From positions 81,173-145,172 of the forward strand of contig NZ_JAPDDT010000016.1 in the NCBI RefSeq assembly GCF_025950235.1: a stretch of 64,000 nucleotides of DNA, in the 5' to 3' direction. The position numbers and the translations under genes are program-made. Positions 9,097 through 19,400 of the stretch are shown here, piece by piece (within the stretch, counting starts at the first letter, position 1; each line of letters opens with the position of its first letter). Under the pieces are notes generated by a model. It made no database searches and was not told where the DNA came from. It worked only from the letters and a program-made list of their open reading frames with translations. This stretch comes from Luteolibacter arcticus. Its GTDB lineage: Bacteria; Verrucomicrobiota; Verrucomicrobiia; Verrucomicrobiales; Akkermansiaceae.

Positions 9097-9116
9097 CATC
9101 CCGTAAATGCGTGATC
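9097..9116. promoter_or_regulatory. Candidate operator, degenerate copy (CATCCCGTAAATGCGTGATC)
   Basis: The left half-site is perfect and the right is GCGTGATC. It lies 72 bp upstream of the leftward gene remnant and GH106 gene, and 107 bp upstream of the rightward gene at 9224. Confidence 0.4.
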
Positions 9117-9223
9117 AGGCGGATATGGACTGGGCGTTTACAAACATAGTATGCTTGCACCTGTATAGTCGGCTCGGATCGAACTTTGAATCGAGTCGCC
9201 CACACGGAAAAAACCCACATATC

Positions 9224-9805
9224 ATGAAATCCGGAATTCGCATCATCATCGCCAGCCTGATAGCCTCGTGTTCGTCACTGACCGGGGCGGAGGCAATCGA
9301 AGGATTCCTGGGCTTGAAGTTCGGGGCAGATCGCGAGACCGCGAAGACCACGATGGTGGAACGGGGATTCAAGCTCAAGGATCACAAGTCGGAACACAAA
9401 CTTGAGTTCGAGAAAGGTAGCTATGCGGGGCAGCCTTTGCGATCACTCGTGATGGAGTTCACGAACAACCGGTTCAATCGCGCCACAGCGGTGTTCGAAG
9501 TCAGTTCCGGCAAACGCGAGGAATGTGTGCGGCTGGGATTGAAAGCAAACGATAGCGTGCGGGACCAGCTGACCAGCCAGTATGGAAATCCCACCTCGGT
9601 GAAGAGTGTATCAAGGTCAAAGCTTCGCGACGGCAAGGACGCGGGGAGTTCGATGTTCAGTGCCGCTTGGCGGAGCAAGGGTGCCGTGAATGGGGGCGAG
9701 CGCTCCATCACGCTTAGCACCGTCACCATCGGACTCTATTCCTGGGTGTTCAACGTGGTTTATGATGACGGCGCGCCAAAGGCGGAACCGCAGGGAGGTC
9801 TCTGA
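9224..9805 (+). CDS. Small secreted protein, function unknown
   Basis: The 193-residue product starts MKSGIRIIIASLIASCSSLTGAEA, a clear signal peptide. For that reason 9224 is preferred to an in-frame ATG at 9107, which would add 39 unlikely residues. The mature part (IEGFLGLKFGADRETAKTTM...) looks like one compact domain with alternating strands and no cysteine pairs or known catalytic motif. I do not recognise a family. It is 44 bp upstream of the large lyase gene at 9850 on the same strand and may share its transcript. Confidence 0.6.
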   Translation: MKSGIRIIIASLIASCSSLTGAEAIEGFLGLKFGADRETAKTTMVERGFKLKDHKSEHKLEFEKGSYAGQPLRSLVMEFTNNRFNRATAVFEVSSGKREECVRLGLKANDSVRDQLTSQYGNPTSVKSVSRSKLRDGKDAGSSMFSAAWRSKGAVNGGERSITLSTVTIGLYSWVFNVVYDDGAPKAEPQGGL

Positions 9806-9849
9806 GTGGTGGGGCCTATGCTCTCCCGATGAATTCCGGACAGTAGGAA

Positions 9850-12800
9850 ATGAGTGTGCGCAAAACATACCTTTTCGCGTGCATCCTTGCGTTCGCGTTT
9901 ACGTCTTCGGTCGTCGCCCAGACCTTGATCACGGGACAGAAGGCCGATTATGAACTGGCTCCGGGGCCGGTCGTCGGCAGCACGACAGCCGTTACCGCCC
10001 GCGCGGGGGCGACCAATGCGGCGAGTAGTCCGGGGTTTCGCAATTGTGTCTATATCTTCGCGCTGCCCCCGGTGCCTGCCGGTCAGGTGGTGACGTCCGC
10101 GACGCTCGCCCTCACCTACGTGTCGAAATCCGGCGCTTCCACTTTTAACACCGACCTGTGGGGGATCGGTTTTCAAGCGGGCACGACGCCGGTCCTCAAT
10201 GCGCTCGCGGCAAACACCGCTTCCGAAGGCGTGAAATTGCAGGACAACATCATCGAGCCGACCACCGCGACAGGCCGAGTCACCTCGACGAATTTCATCT
10301 CCTACCTACAAGACTTCTACGCCGCGAACCCCGCCTACGCGGGCGGCACCAACGTCTTTCTCCGTCTGAACCCCGACGTTGGCTCGACCTCCATCATCGG
10401 CTACAACCTCGCCACCGCCGACGGCGCTGCGGCCGACGCGCCCGTGCTGCGCATGCAGTTCGGCGCACCGCTCGCCGACGTCCATCCGCGCCTCATGGCG
10501 GGTCCGCCGGACCGTCCGCGCATCATCGAAAACATCCGGACCGTGCCGTGGTTCGCGACGGCCTACCAAGCGATTTACAACGGTGTCGCCGCCGACGTGA
10601 ACCGCCACCGGACCGACCCGAATTACATCCTTTCCCGGATGCAGATGAACTGGGTGAACCGCTACACCGTGGATACGGTGAATTCTTCCAACCGCTGGCA
10701 AAGCGGCAGCCACGGCGCGGCCGGAGTTCCGCCCGTTCCCACGCCTCGTTTCGCCGGCGCGCGCGACTGGGCCACCGACTATTCACTCGACAGCGGGAGT
10801 TCGGCGCTCCCCTACAACGACGATCCGGCCGGCACAGGCAAGATCTGGATGAAGAACAAGACGACCGGCGTCTATGCTTGGACGGATCCCGGGTTGACCG
10901 GCCAAGCCATCGAGAAGGCAAACGCGGACCTCATGGCCAAGGCGCGGGACGCGGCCTTTGTCTATTGGCTGACCGGTGATGAAGCCTTCGCGAAGTTCGC
11001 CACGGACATCTTCTGGCAGTTTTGGTACGGCTACTCGTTCAAGCAGACGATCCCGACCGGCGCCGCATCCATCTGCGGCACCGTCACCTTCGAGGTCATC
11101 CACGATGAAATGAATCGCGCCTCCGCGATCACCTACGATTTCCTGCATCCCTACCTTGTGGCACAAGGCAAGGACACGGTCTTGATCGAGGCACAGTTCA
11201 GACGCGTGGCCAACCGACAGATAGACGGAGGAAACCCCACCGGAAACTGGAACATCATCCAGGCCATTTACATCACCCATCTCGGCCTCGTGCTTCAGCC
11301 AAACTCCGCCTACCCCGATGGCAAGGGCCGCGAGTACTACGCCGACGTCGTCCTGAACGCGGCCCTGCCGAAACAAACCGGACTGACGCAAGTCATTCAA
11401 ACCGGCTACGATCAGACCACCGCGCTCTGGCCGGAAGCGTGGGGCTACGGCATCGATGTGACGTCCAACCTGACCGACATCCTCAGCCTTCTGGACCGCA
11501 GTGGCTTCGGCACCGGCCTGCTCGCGTCTGGCATTTTTCCGCGCGCCGTCATGGTCCAGAACCAGATGCTCTATCCGCACGGCTGGGCCGCCAACTGCGG
11601 CGACACCGGTTCCCGGACCGTGGAGACGGAGCCAATGGAGCTTCTCGCCGCCGCCGCCCAACGTCGCGGCGACACCGCCACACTCGCCCAAATGGTCGGC
11701 GCCCTCCGCACCGCGGAGGGTCTCAGCAGCCCTTACAATCGCACCAACAACCGCGGGCTGGTGCCGCTGTGTTTTTACTCCGGGGAGTTGCCCGAAATCC
11801 CACCCACGCCGCCCGTGCAAAGCCGGCATTTCCATGCCGCACCGCTCAACCAATGGATCATGCGCACGCCGACAGCCGACTACCGCTATTCGCTCGGCAG
11901 CAGCCTGGCGGGCACGGCGGGCGGGCATGCGCAGAACCAGGGGCTCGCCCTCGAACTCTACGGCGCGGGCATGACGATCGGGCCGGACCCGTCGCGCGGC
12001 AGCAGCTACTGGCAGCCGGATTACCACGATTACATCAAAAAGCCGCCGTCCCATAACACCGTCATCGTCGGCGGCCTGTCCACCGCCGGCGGTGCCTTCA
12101 CCACCCGCGCGGTGGAACCCGCGACCACTGCTGCGGCTGTCTCGCCGAATTTCAACTTCGTCTACGCCGATTTGTCCAACACGTCGCCCTCCAGCGTCTC
12201 GGCCGACCAACGCCGCCTGGTCGCCAACGTACTCACCGGCAGCCAGAGTGGGTTCTACTTCGATGTCTTCCGCAGCAAGCTGAAATCCACCACCGCGACC
12301 ACGCAGTCGCATGATTATCTCTACCATTCCATCGGCCTGTCCGCCACGGTCTCCGCTGTTAGTGGGACGTCCCCGATATTGGCATCCTCCGGCGTGCTCA
12401 CGTCGGCGAACGGCAATCAAAAGGGTTACGACTACTTCAAGGACGAGAAATCCGCCGCTTTCTCCGGCGATTTCAAGACCGAGTTCGACGTCAACACCGG
12501 CAACGCCGCGACGGCCGCGAAAATGACGATGTGGATGCTGGGTCAGCCCAACCGCACCATTTTCTCGGTCAATGGGCAGACGGCCGTGCTCCCCGGTTCT
12601 TTTCCCAGCACCTTCAACAATCGCGTCATGCCGACCATCCTCATCCGGCAGAACAACAACGCCTGGACGAATCCATTCATTTCCGTCTTCGAGCCCTCGC
12701 TCAATTCCGCAGGCCCGAAGGTAACGGCCGTCCGCGCTCTGGACGGATTCTCCACCGGCAACACGATCATGGTCGCGGTGAACAGCGAGCTCGGCAATCC

Positions 12801-15081
12801 CGCGCTGGCGGACACGACCTACCTTTTCTCCGATGACAACGGCGCGCGGCAGACTTCTGGAAACATCGCTTTCAAAGGGATGCACGGCGCCATTCAGGTG
12901 CGGGACGGAGCGGTCAGCGAACTCTATCTGGGCTCCGGCTTTGAGGTCGCGCGGGGAGTTCACGGCGTGAAGGCCGTTAGCACGACCGCCGCCACCGCTG
13001 CCTCGTTGCGGACAGCGGGAAATGATTGGTTCTGCGCGGCGCTCGCCCCCGTGACGGTCACCCTGCCGCGGCCGGGTGCGCGGCTGCCGCGGGTCACGCT
13101 TCACAACGGCGCGACGCAGACTTTCCCCGCAGGACTGGTGGCGGGCTCGACCTCCGACGGCGCTACCTATTCATTCACGGTCCCGGCGGGCAACTACACG
13201 ATTCAATCGGACTTCACCCTGCCGAACGTTCCCGGCTATCAGGTAACCGATGTCGGTGCGCTCTCCACGCCGACTCTCGCGGGCGTTTCCGGAGAGGTTT
13301 ACACCGTGAGTGCGAGCGGCGCGGACATCGGCGGTTCCGCGGATGCCTTCGGCTTCGTCCATCAGACACTGGCCGATGAGATCACGCTGATCGCCCGCAT
13401 CGCCAGCCTCGACAATTCCAACCCTGCCGCCAAAGCCGGGTTGATGATCCGAAGCGGCACAGCGGCTAACGCAGTTTATGCCGGAGTGTTTGTGACGCCG
13501 AGTTCGGGCGTGCTTTTCCAACGCCGCACGTCCGCAGGAGGCACCACCTCCACAACGACGACCGCAGGCCTCCAGGCACCCGTCTGGCTCAAACTTGTGC
13601 GGCAAGGCAGTCTCATTTCGTCCTTCTTTTCGGCAGATGGGATCGCCTGGACCTCGGCAGGCACGGCGACGCTCACGATGCCGGGGGGACTGGAGGCGGG
13701 CTTTGTCGTCACGGCAAAGGACAACACCAAGGCAGCCCAAGCGGTGATCGACAACGTATCCATCTCCGGTTCGTCGATTACCATGCCGCCACCCGCACCG
13801 GCCGACTTTACCGCGACGGCCACATCAAGCAGTCAGATCGCTCTCGCGTGGTCCGCCGCGAGTACCGCTACGACTTATTCCGTCAAGCGCGCCACCGTCA
13901 GCGGCGGACCTTACACCGTCATCGGCACGAATTTGACGACGACCACCTATCTCGACACCCGCCTCAGCACCGGTTCGACCTACTATTATAAAGTCAGCGC
14001 CTTAAACTTCGTCGGCGAAGGCGCGGACTCTTCTGAAGTCGGCGCGACTTTATTTCCGGAGCCAGACTCCGCCATTTACCCGGTGGAGGATCCGAGCCAT
14101 GCCTCATACGGCGGCGGTTCGACACTCGACAGCAACAACATCGGCTTCAATGGCACTGGATTCATTAACTTCCCCGTGACGGGCGGGTTCCTCCAGTTCG
14201 TCAACGTCGGGGGCGGCGGCGGTGGCAATGCGTTGCTCTCGATTCGCTACGCCCTGCCCACAGGCACGCGCACCGGGCTCCTGATCGTCAACGGCGTGAG
14301 CCAGGCCATCACGTTCGACTTCACCGGCTCATGGACCACCTGGCAGACCAAAACCGTCAACGTGACGCTCACCGGCGGCGCGACCAATACCATCCGCTTC
14401 GAAAGCAACGGGCAGGACCTCGCGAACATTGATGAGATCAGAGTCGCGCCCACGCCGTCCGCTCCCGCGAGCCTGGCCGCCACCGGCGGCAGCGGCCAGA
14501 TCGAGCTGGCGTGGACGCCCGTCGCGGGGGCGAGCGCCTACCTCGTGAAACGATCCGACACCAGCGGCTCCGGCTTCACCACCATCGCCACGCCCGCCGC
14601 GGCCACGTTTACCGACATCGGACTTGGCGATGCCGTGACCTGCTACTACGTCGTCTGCGCCGTGAACGCCAGCGGCACCGGTCCGGCCACCACCGAGGCC
14701 CCGGCCACGACCTACACCTCCGTCGAGAACTGGCGTCTCGCGCATTTCGGCGTCGTTGGCGACACCGGCACCGCCGCTCCCACCGCGGACCCGGACGGCG
14801 ACGGCTGGCTAAACGCTCAGGAGTTCATCGCGGGCACCGATCCGGGCGACCCCGCCAGCCTGTTGAAAGTCAGCGAAATGGCGCCAAGCGGGGAGGACAT
14901 GTTGGTGAGTTTCCCATCGGTCGGTGGCATCACCTACCGCCTCGAATGCTCCGCCACGATGGAAAGCGGTTCATGGACCATCGTGGAGGACGACATTACG
15001 GGCACGGGCGAAATCATCCAAATCACCGACCCGGGCGGAGCCGCGCAGCCCCAGCGTTTTTACCGCATCGTGGTGCCTTGA
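9850..15081 (+). CDS. Large secreted polysaccharide lyase, heparinase II/III type, with accessory domains
   Basis: The 1743-residue product has a signal peptide (1-23, ending SVVAQ). A DNRLRE-like domain follows (about 25-205), where structural beta-strand proteins carry their wall or filament module. Residues about 210-620 form an alpha-toroid with GNWNIIQAIYITHLG, WPEAWGYG and YPHGWAANCGD. Residues about 650-1120 form the beta-sandwich with QNQGLALELYGAG and PSHNTVIVGG, the combination seen in heparinase II/III and alginate-lyase relatives. Then come a concanavalin-like DUF1349-type domain (about 1140-1310), an Fn3 domain, a CBM6/35-like domain (about 1410-1535), a second Fn3 and a calcium-loop tail (DPDGDGWLNAQEF) with a C-terminal module typical of Verrucomicrobiota. 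The lyase family is likely, its substrate (uronic acid polymer) inferred. Confidence 0.78.
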   Translation: MSVRKTYLFACILAFAFTSSVVAQTLITGQKADYELAPGPVVGSTTAVTARAGATNAASSPGFRNCVYIFALPPVPAGQVVTSATLALTYVSKSGASTFNTDLWGIGFQAGTTPVLNALAANTASEGVKLQDNIIEPTTATGRVTSTNFISYLQDFYAANPAYAGGTNVFLRLNPDVGSTSIIGYNLATADGAAADAPVLRMQFGAPLADVHPRLMAGPPDRPRIIENIRTVPWFATAYQAIYNGVAADVNRHRTDPNYILSRMQMNWVNRYTVDTVNSSNRWQSGSHGAAGVPPVPTPRFAGARDWATDYSLDSGSSALPYNDDPAGTGKIWMKNKTTGVYAWTDPGLTGQAIEKANADLMAKARDAAFVYWLTGDEAFAKFATDIFWQFWYGYSFKQTIPTGAASICGTVTFEVIHDEMNRASAITYDFLHPYLVAQGKDTVLIEAQFRRVANRQIDGGNPTGNWNIIQAIYITHLGLVLQPNSAYPDGKGREYYADVVLNAALPKQTGLTQVIQTGYDQTTALWPEAWGYGIDVTSNLTDILSLLDRSGFGTGLLASGIFPRAVMVQNQMLYPHGWAANCGDTGSRTVETEPMELLAAAAQRRGDTATLAQMVGALRTAEGLSSPYNRTNNRGLVPLCFYSGELPEIPPTPPVQSRHFHAAPLNQWIMRTPTADYRYSLGSSLAGTAGGHAQNQGLALELYGAGMTIGPDPSRGSSYWQPDYHDYIKKPPSHNTVIVGGLSTAGGAFTTRAVEPATTAAAVSPNFNFVYADLSNTSPSSVSADQRRLVANVLTGSQSGFYFDVFRSKLKSTTATTQSHDYLYHSIGLSATVSAVSGTSPILASSGVLTSANGNQKGYDYFKDEKSAAFSGDFKTEFDVNTGNAATAAKMTMWMLGQPNRTIFSVNGQTAVLPGSFPSTFNNRVMPTILIRQNNNAWTNPFISVFEPSLNSAGPKVTAVRALDGFSTGNTIMVAVNSELGNPALADTTYLFSDDNGARQTSGNIAFKGMHGAIQVRDGAVSELYLGSGFEVARGVHGVKAVSTTAATAASLRTAGNDWFCAALAPVTVTLPRPGARLPRVTLHNGATQTFPAGLVAGSTSDGATYSFTVPAGNYTIQSDFTLPNVPGYQVTDVGALSTPTLAGVSGEVYTVSASGADIGGSADAFGFVHQTLADEITLIARIASLDNSNPAAKAGLMIRSGTAANAVYAGVFVTPSSGVLFQRRTSAGGTTSTTTTAGLQAPVWLKLVRQGSLISSFFSADGIAWTSAGTATLTMPGGLEAGFVVTAKDNTKAAQAVIDNVSISGSSITMPPPAPADFTATATSSSQIALAWSAASTATTYSVKRATVSGGPYTVIGTNLTTTTYLDTRLSTGSTYYYKVSALNFVGEGADSSEVGATLFPEPDSAIYPVEDPSHASYGGGSTLDSNNIGFNGTGFINFPVTGGFLQFVNVGGGGGGNALLSIRYALPTGTRTGLLIVNGVSQAITFDFTGSWTTWQTKTVNVTLTGGATNTIRFESNGQDLANIDEIRVAPTPSAPASLAATGGSGQIELAWTPVAGASAYLVKRSDTSGSGFTTIATPAAATFTDIGLGDAVTCYYVVCAVNASGTGPATTEAPATTYTSVENWRLAHFGVVGDTGTAAPTADPDGDGWLNAQEFIAGTDPGDPASLLKVSEMAPSGEDMLVSFPSVGGITYRLECSATMESGSWTIVEDDITGTGEIIQITDPGGAAQPQRFYRIVVP

Positions 15082-15136
15082 TGGGGTTGCGATTGCCAAC
15101 ATCCCACCGATCCTAGGACCCATGTTCAATCTTCGC

Positions 15137-15167
15137 CCGCAGGTCCTGCGGAGGTGACGGACCTCCG
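15137..15167 (+). terminator. Two overlapping hairpins after the lyase gene
   Basis: CCGCAGG-T-CCTGCGG (15137-15151) and CGGAGGT-N5-ACCTCCG (15149-15167) overlap by three bases, so only one can form fully at a time. No T-run follows. They lie about 55 bp after the lyase stop. Termination is the simple reading. Confidence 0.4.
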
Positions 15168-15259
15168 CGTCGAGTAGTGGCGTGGACCGCTGGGGCTAGG
15201 CGAGCAGCAACCGCGCCTCGGCTGGACCGGAATTTTCAGTTCTCGGGGGCTGTCCGCCC

Positions 15260-16310
15260 TCAGTCGGTTGGCGACGCGACTGGTCGATGCGCTTTCTGAG
15301 CCGGTAATTTGTCGATGTAACTGGGGATCTGAAATTGCACGGCTTTCGATTGGCGGGCAAACTCCGCCTCCAGTTCCATCCTCAATGATTGATTGCCGAC
15401 CAAATTGGTGGTTTCGAAAGGGTCCAACTTCAGATCGAACAACTAATGGTGTTTTCCGCCAGCCCGAGTTCATCTAGCGCGGCCAGCAGACGACCTGGAT
15501 TCTCATCCGCACCGGCCACGCAGCGGAAATAATCCAGGTGGGAATCAGGTTTCAAGGGATCCTGTTTTCTCGCCTTCCCTGAACCTTGCTCATCCGTCAA
15601 ATACGGAGGTGTGAATTGCTCATTGAAAGCGGGACGGCAGCGTTCTCCGGCAAAAGCTTCTCTTAGTCGCGCTGGTGGCAAGCAGACAGCGTGCGGCGAC
15701 TTGAAACCCACCGTCAGCAAGAACGGCCGGCTGCGGTTAATGCGCATGTATGATATCGCAAAATCAGTCGCCACGTCATCCACCCAGCCTGTGGTTGGTT
15801 CTTCAACGCCATTGATTTCAAACGGGCAGTCAATGTAAGTTCCATGCTGAATGTAGCAGGCGGAATAATCAAATCCCGGCCGCTGTCCGCTCTACTGCCC
15901 CATTTGCCACTTACTTACGTAGGCGGTTCCATACCCTGCCGCGCGCAGCAGGGTGGCGTAGGTGACGCTGTCTGCGGGAAACTCCGTGTGGTTGTTGGCC
16001 ACGCCGTTGAGATGATTGTAGCGGCCCGTCAACATGACGGCCGGCTCGGTGAACAGAGCGAACTCGTGACAAAGGCGTTGCGGAATCGAACCCCCTCGGC
16101 CGCTAGGCGGTCTGTATATGGCCTTTCTAACCAGGGAAATCTCGCCTGTTCGCCTTGTTCGCGTTGCACCACTCCCATCGCATCGTATCAATGGTCGTCG
16201 GTGCAAATGAAGAGAATGTTGGGTTTGCCTCCTGTTACCACCGGCACGGCGGCGTGGATTTGAGCGGCCAGCACAGGAAGGATTAGGACGATGGAAAGCC
16301 TAGGCCTCAT
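15260..16310 (-). pseudogene. Decayed sulfatase (formylglycine-dependent type)
   Basis: Pieces of one sulfatase are spread over different frames. MRPRLSIVLILPVLAAQIHA (start 16310) plus PNILFICTDD is the signal peptide and first metal-binding motif. Then AVMLTGRYNHLNGV, LLRAAGYGTAYVSKWQMGQ, and after a frameshift RPFLLTVGFKSPHAV and DYFRCVAGADEN, and finally FDLKLDPFETTNLVGNQ ending at 15260. The active-site C/S-x-P-S/A-R motif just before AVMLTG is ruined (FTEPAV), KWHMG has become KWQMG, and the part between GLAENT and LDPFETTNL is missing. Before decay it would have removed sulfate esters from a polysaccharide, so the ancestral substrate may have been sulfated. Confidence 0.85.
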
Positions 16311-16348
16311 AGGAAATATCCGGTGGTGCGGCCACTGGCCGGAAATGC

Positions 16349-16386
16349 CAGCCGCCGCGGAGAAACCCATTACTCCGCGACGGCTG
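16349..16386 (-). terminator. 14-bp stem hairpin after PATR gene A
   Basis: CAGCCGCCGCGGAG pairs with CTCCGCGACGGCTG across 10 nt with one mismatch, about 24 bp past the stop of the leftward PATR gene at 16410. Confidence 0.55.
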
Positions 16387-16409
16387 ACGATATCCCGCTG
16401 GGAAACGTT

Positions 16410-19400
16410 TTACTTCTCTGCTTGAAGGCGGCCGAAGAGCTTGGTGTTGGCACCCTTCGCCACGGTAACAGTGACAGTCTGCGTGTTCGGGCTTCCTCCG
16501 GTCGGCGTGCCGATCACGACTCCGGCAGCCGGCGTGCCCGGGGAGATGTTGAGCGAGGTCCAAACGTCCAGATTGGTGCCGTATTGGAACGTCTGGGTGG
16601 TGTCCGGAGCGGAATCCACAAGGCGGGTGAAGGTGAACACGAAGTTCATGCCGGATGCGTTCAAGGTGGGAAGGATCTCGGCAGGAGACTGCGCGTTCAG
16701 CGGATCACCGTTGAGGACATATTCAAGGAGGTTGGCGATGCCGTTATGGTTCGGATCGTCCAGTTCGTCGCTGTTCGTGCCGTCGAGGCCCTTGTCCAAC
16801 GCCCAGGAGTCGTAGCCAGAGGCGCTGGTTTGCACCAAGGCGATTTGGGTTCCTCCATTATAGCCGTAGTCGATGTCATAACCGACAGGCACTCCGCTTT
16901 CCGAGGCAAATTCGGCGCCTTCCAGCGACGTGTAGTCCGCCAGAACGTACGCCCCGTCATCTAGGGTAGCGGTAGGACTGATGACAACCACGGCGCCGTC
17001 GATATCCAAGGCGGCCGCCTGAATCCTGCCACTGGAGCCGGATGCGGACGGGTCCACGTTGAAGGTGACCGGCTGGTCTCCTGCCATCACGAACGATTGG
17101 TCAGAGGTGTTGAGCACCGCACCCGCCCCGATGGTGATGCTGGCGCTTTCGGCGACGGAGCCCGTTGCGCCGAGAGACAGGGTGCCGCCGGTGATGGTAG
17201 TCGCACCGGTGTAGGTGTTGGTCCCGGTGAGGACCTGAGTGTAGGCGCCGCCTTTGGTGAAGAGCACTTGCCGCGTTCCGTCCTGCATCACCCCGGCAAA
17301 GGTCGTCATTCCCGAAGTGCCGCTGGTCACAATCCTGCCGGAATTGATGCCGGAGGTGGATAACACGGTGGACGTCGTGGTGATGATTCCCGTGGATGCG
17401 CCGCTCAGGGTTCTGATCGTTTCGTTGCGCGGACGCGCGGCGCCGGCATTGGTATCGTTATTCAGATCGAACGTTCCGTTGACGCTCACGTCCGCGGAAT
17501 CGTTGATCTGATTGTTAGTCCGACCCAATGAGAGGGTAGCCCCCGGGTTGACCGTGACCGCGCCGGTGATCGGAGTGGCGGAGGTGGACGCGAGATTGAG
17601 AATTCCCTCCGCGACCGTGACGGTTCCCACGTAGCCGTTGGCCGACTCCCAGGACAAGATTCCCGGTCCGACCTTGCTCAACGAGACGGGACTGCCAACC
17701 GTGCCGCCGGTGATGTTATTGACGATGTTTCCAGCGCTCGTCCTCGTCGATCCGAAGGCGGCCGAGTCTCCGTTGGCGATCGTCACAGAACCGGCGGTGA
17801 AGCGTGAATTGGCTCCGGTGGAACCCAGGTTGAGGGCACCCACGCCGCCCACGCCCGCTCCGCTGATCGTAAGGTTGCCAGTGTAACTGCTGGCTCCGTT
17901 ATCCACCAAGAGCGTCGCGCCGTTGGCGACGGTTACTCCGGATGAGGCACCCAGCGCGGCAATATTTGTCAGAGACAGCGTGCCCGCGTTCACGAGCGTC
18001 GCCCCGGTGTAGAGATTCGTCCCGCCCAGAACCTGTGTGCCCAAGCCCGACTTCGTCAGCCCGAACGAGTTGCCGGAAACCGAGGCGAAGGTGCCCGAGA
18101 GGGCGGTGGCCCCACCGAGAATGCCGCTGAAGGTGGTCGATACGCCGCTGGCTTGGTTGACGGTCAGCACCGGAGTGCCGCCGCCGGTGTTGACCACCGC
18201 CGCATTGCCTGCGGTGCCGGCCGAGATCAGGCCGGCGAGGGTCTGATTCTGACCGCCGAGGTTCAATTGCGCGAGGTTTGTGCCCGAGCCGGAGATCGTC
18301 ACCGTGGTCGTCGTCGGCAAACGGTCCGCTCCGCCCGAAAGTAGGATCGTCGCGCCGGAGTTGGTCGCCGTGATGCCAGTGCTGCCAGCATAGGTATTCG
18401 CGTTGGAAAGGGTCAGAAAGTGCGAGTTCTGCGCGCCGCTGGCCGAGAAGGTCAGGTTGCCCGTGCCGCTGATGACTCCGGACAAGGCCAACGTGGCGCG
18501 AATGGGTGTGACCGAGATCGTGTTGCTGCCGGTGAGCTTGATATCGCCGGGCAGATTGTATTTACCGTAGTTCGAGCTGGTAACGGTCAGGCTGGTGCCG
18601 CCGTTGAGATTGAGAGCGAAGTTGTTGAGGTTGACGGTGAGTTGGGTCGCTGGGGTGCTGCCGCTGGCGGTGTTGGTCAGGTTCAACACGGAACCATTCG
18701 CCACGTTGACTGTCGCGCCGGTCGGAATGGCGTTGTTCGTCCCGGTGCCACTTGCCACGACGGAGGTTTGCAGGCGAAGAGTGCCGCTGTTGACGTTGAA
18801 CGCTCCGCTGAGCGTGTTAGTGCCCGAGAGGGTCAGTGTCCCCGTGCCGCTCTTGGTCAGGCCTGCGGAACCAGTGAGAATCGCGCTGACCACCCCAGTG
18901 ACCCCGCTGTTCACCGTCACGATCGCCTCGTTGCTGCCGAATGCCAGGGCACCCGTGCCCGCTCCGGTGATATTCGTGGTGCCCGTCGTGCCGCCGAAGA
19001 GTACGGAACCACTTGCGTTTGTCAAAGTGACGTCAGTGATTGACAGAGTGGGCGTCCCAGACAGCACTAAGGAATTGACGGAATCGTTCGTCGCCGCCGT
19101 GTTGGCGGTAATGTAAGTATTGTTGCCGGCAATTGTGGCGTTGAGCGTGAATTCGTCCTCCAGGTTCAGGGGCCGCAGGCCCGTGGTTGAGTTGTGGGTG
19201 AGGAAGGTGTTGACGACACCCGTGATGACGCCCGCTCCGCCGGTGGCCGCCGTCACGTCTCCGACCAGGAAGGGGACGATCGCGGTGTCCTTGGCCGCGC
19301 CGTTGATGCCGGTGCTGAAGGCTGCCGTGGTACCCACCAAGGTTGGCGGCGAGGTGACAATGATGCGGGGAATGTCGCTCGTGGAATCGGTGCCCAGTTC

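Noticed and set aside
10783..13104. 773-codon open frame antisense to the lyase gene
   Set aside because: It mirrors the high-GC codon pattern of the plus-strand lyase, has Arg/Gly-rich low-complexity sequence and no domain.
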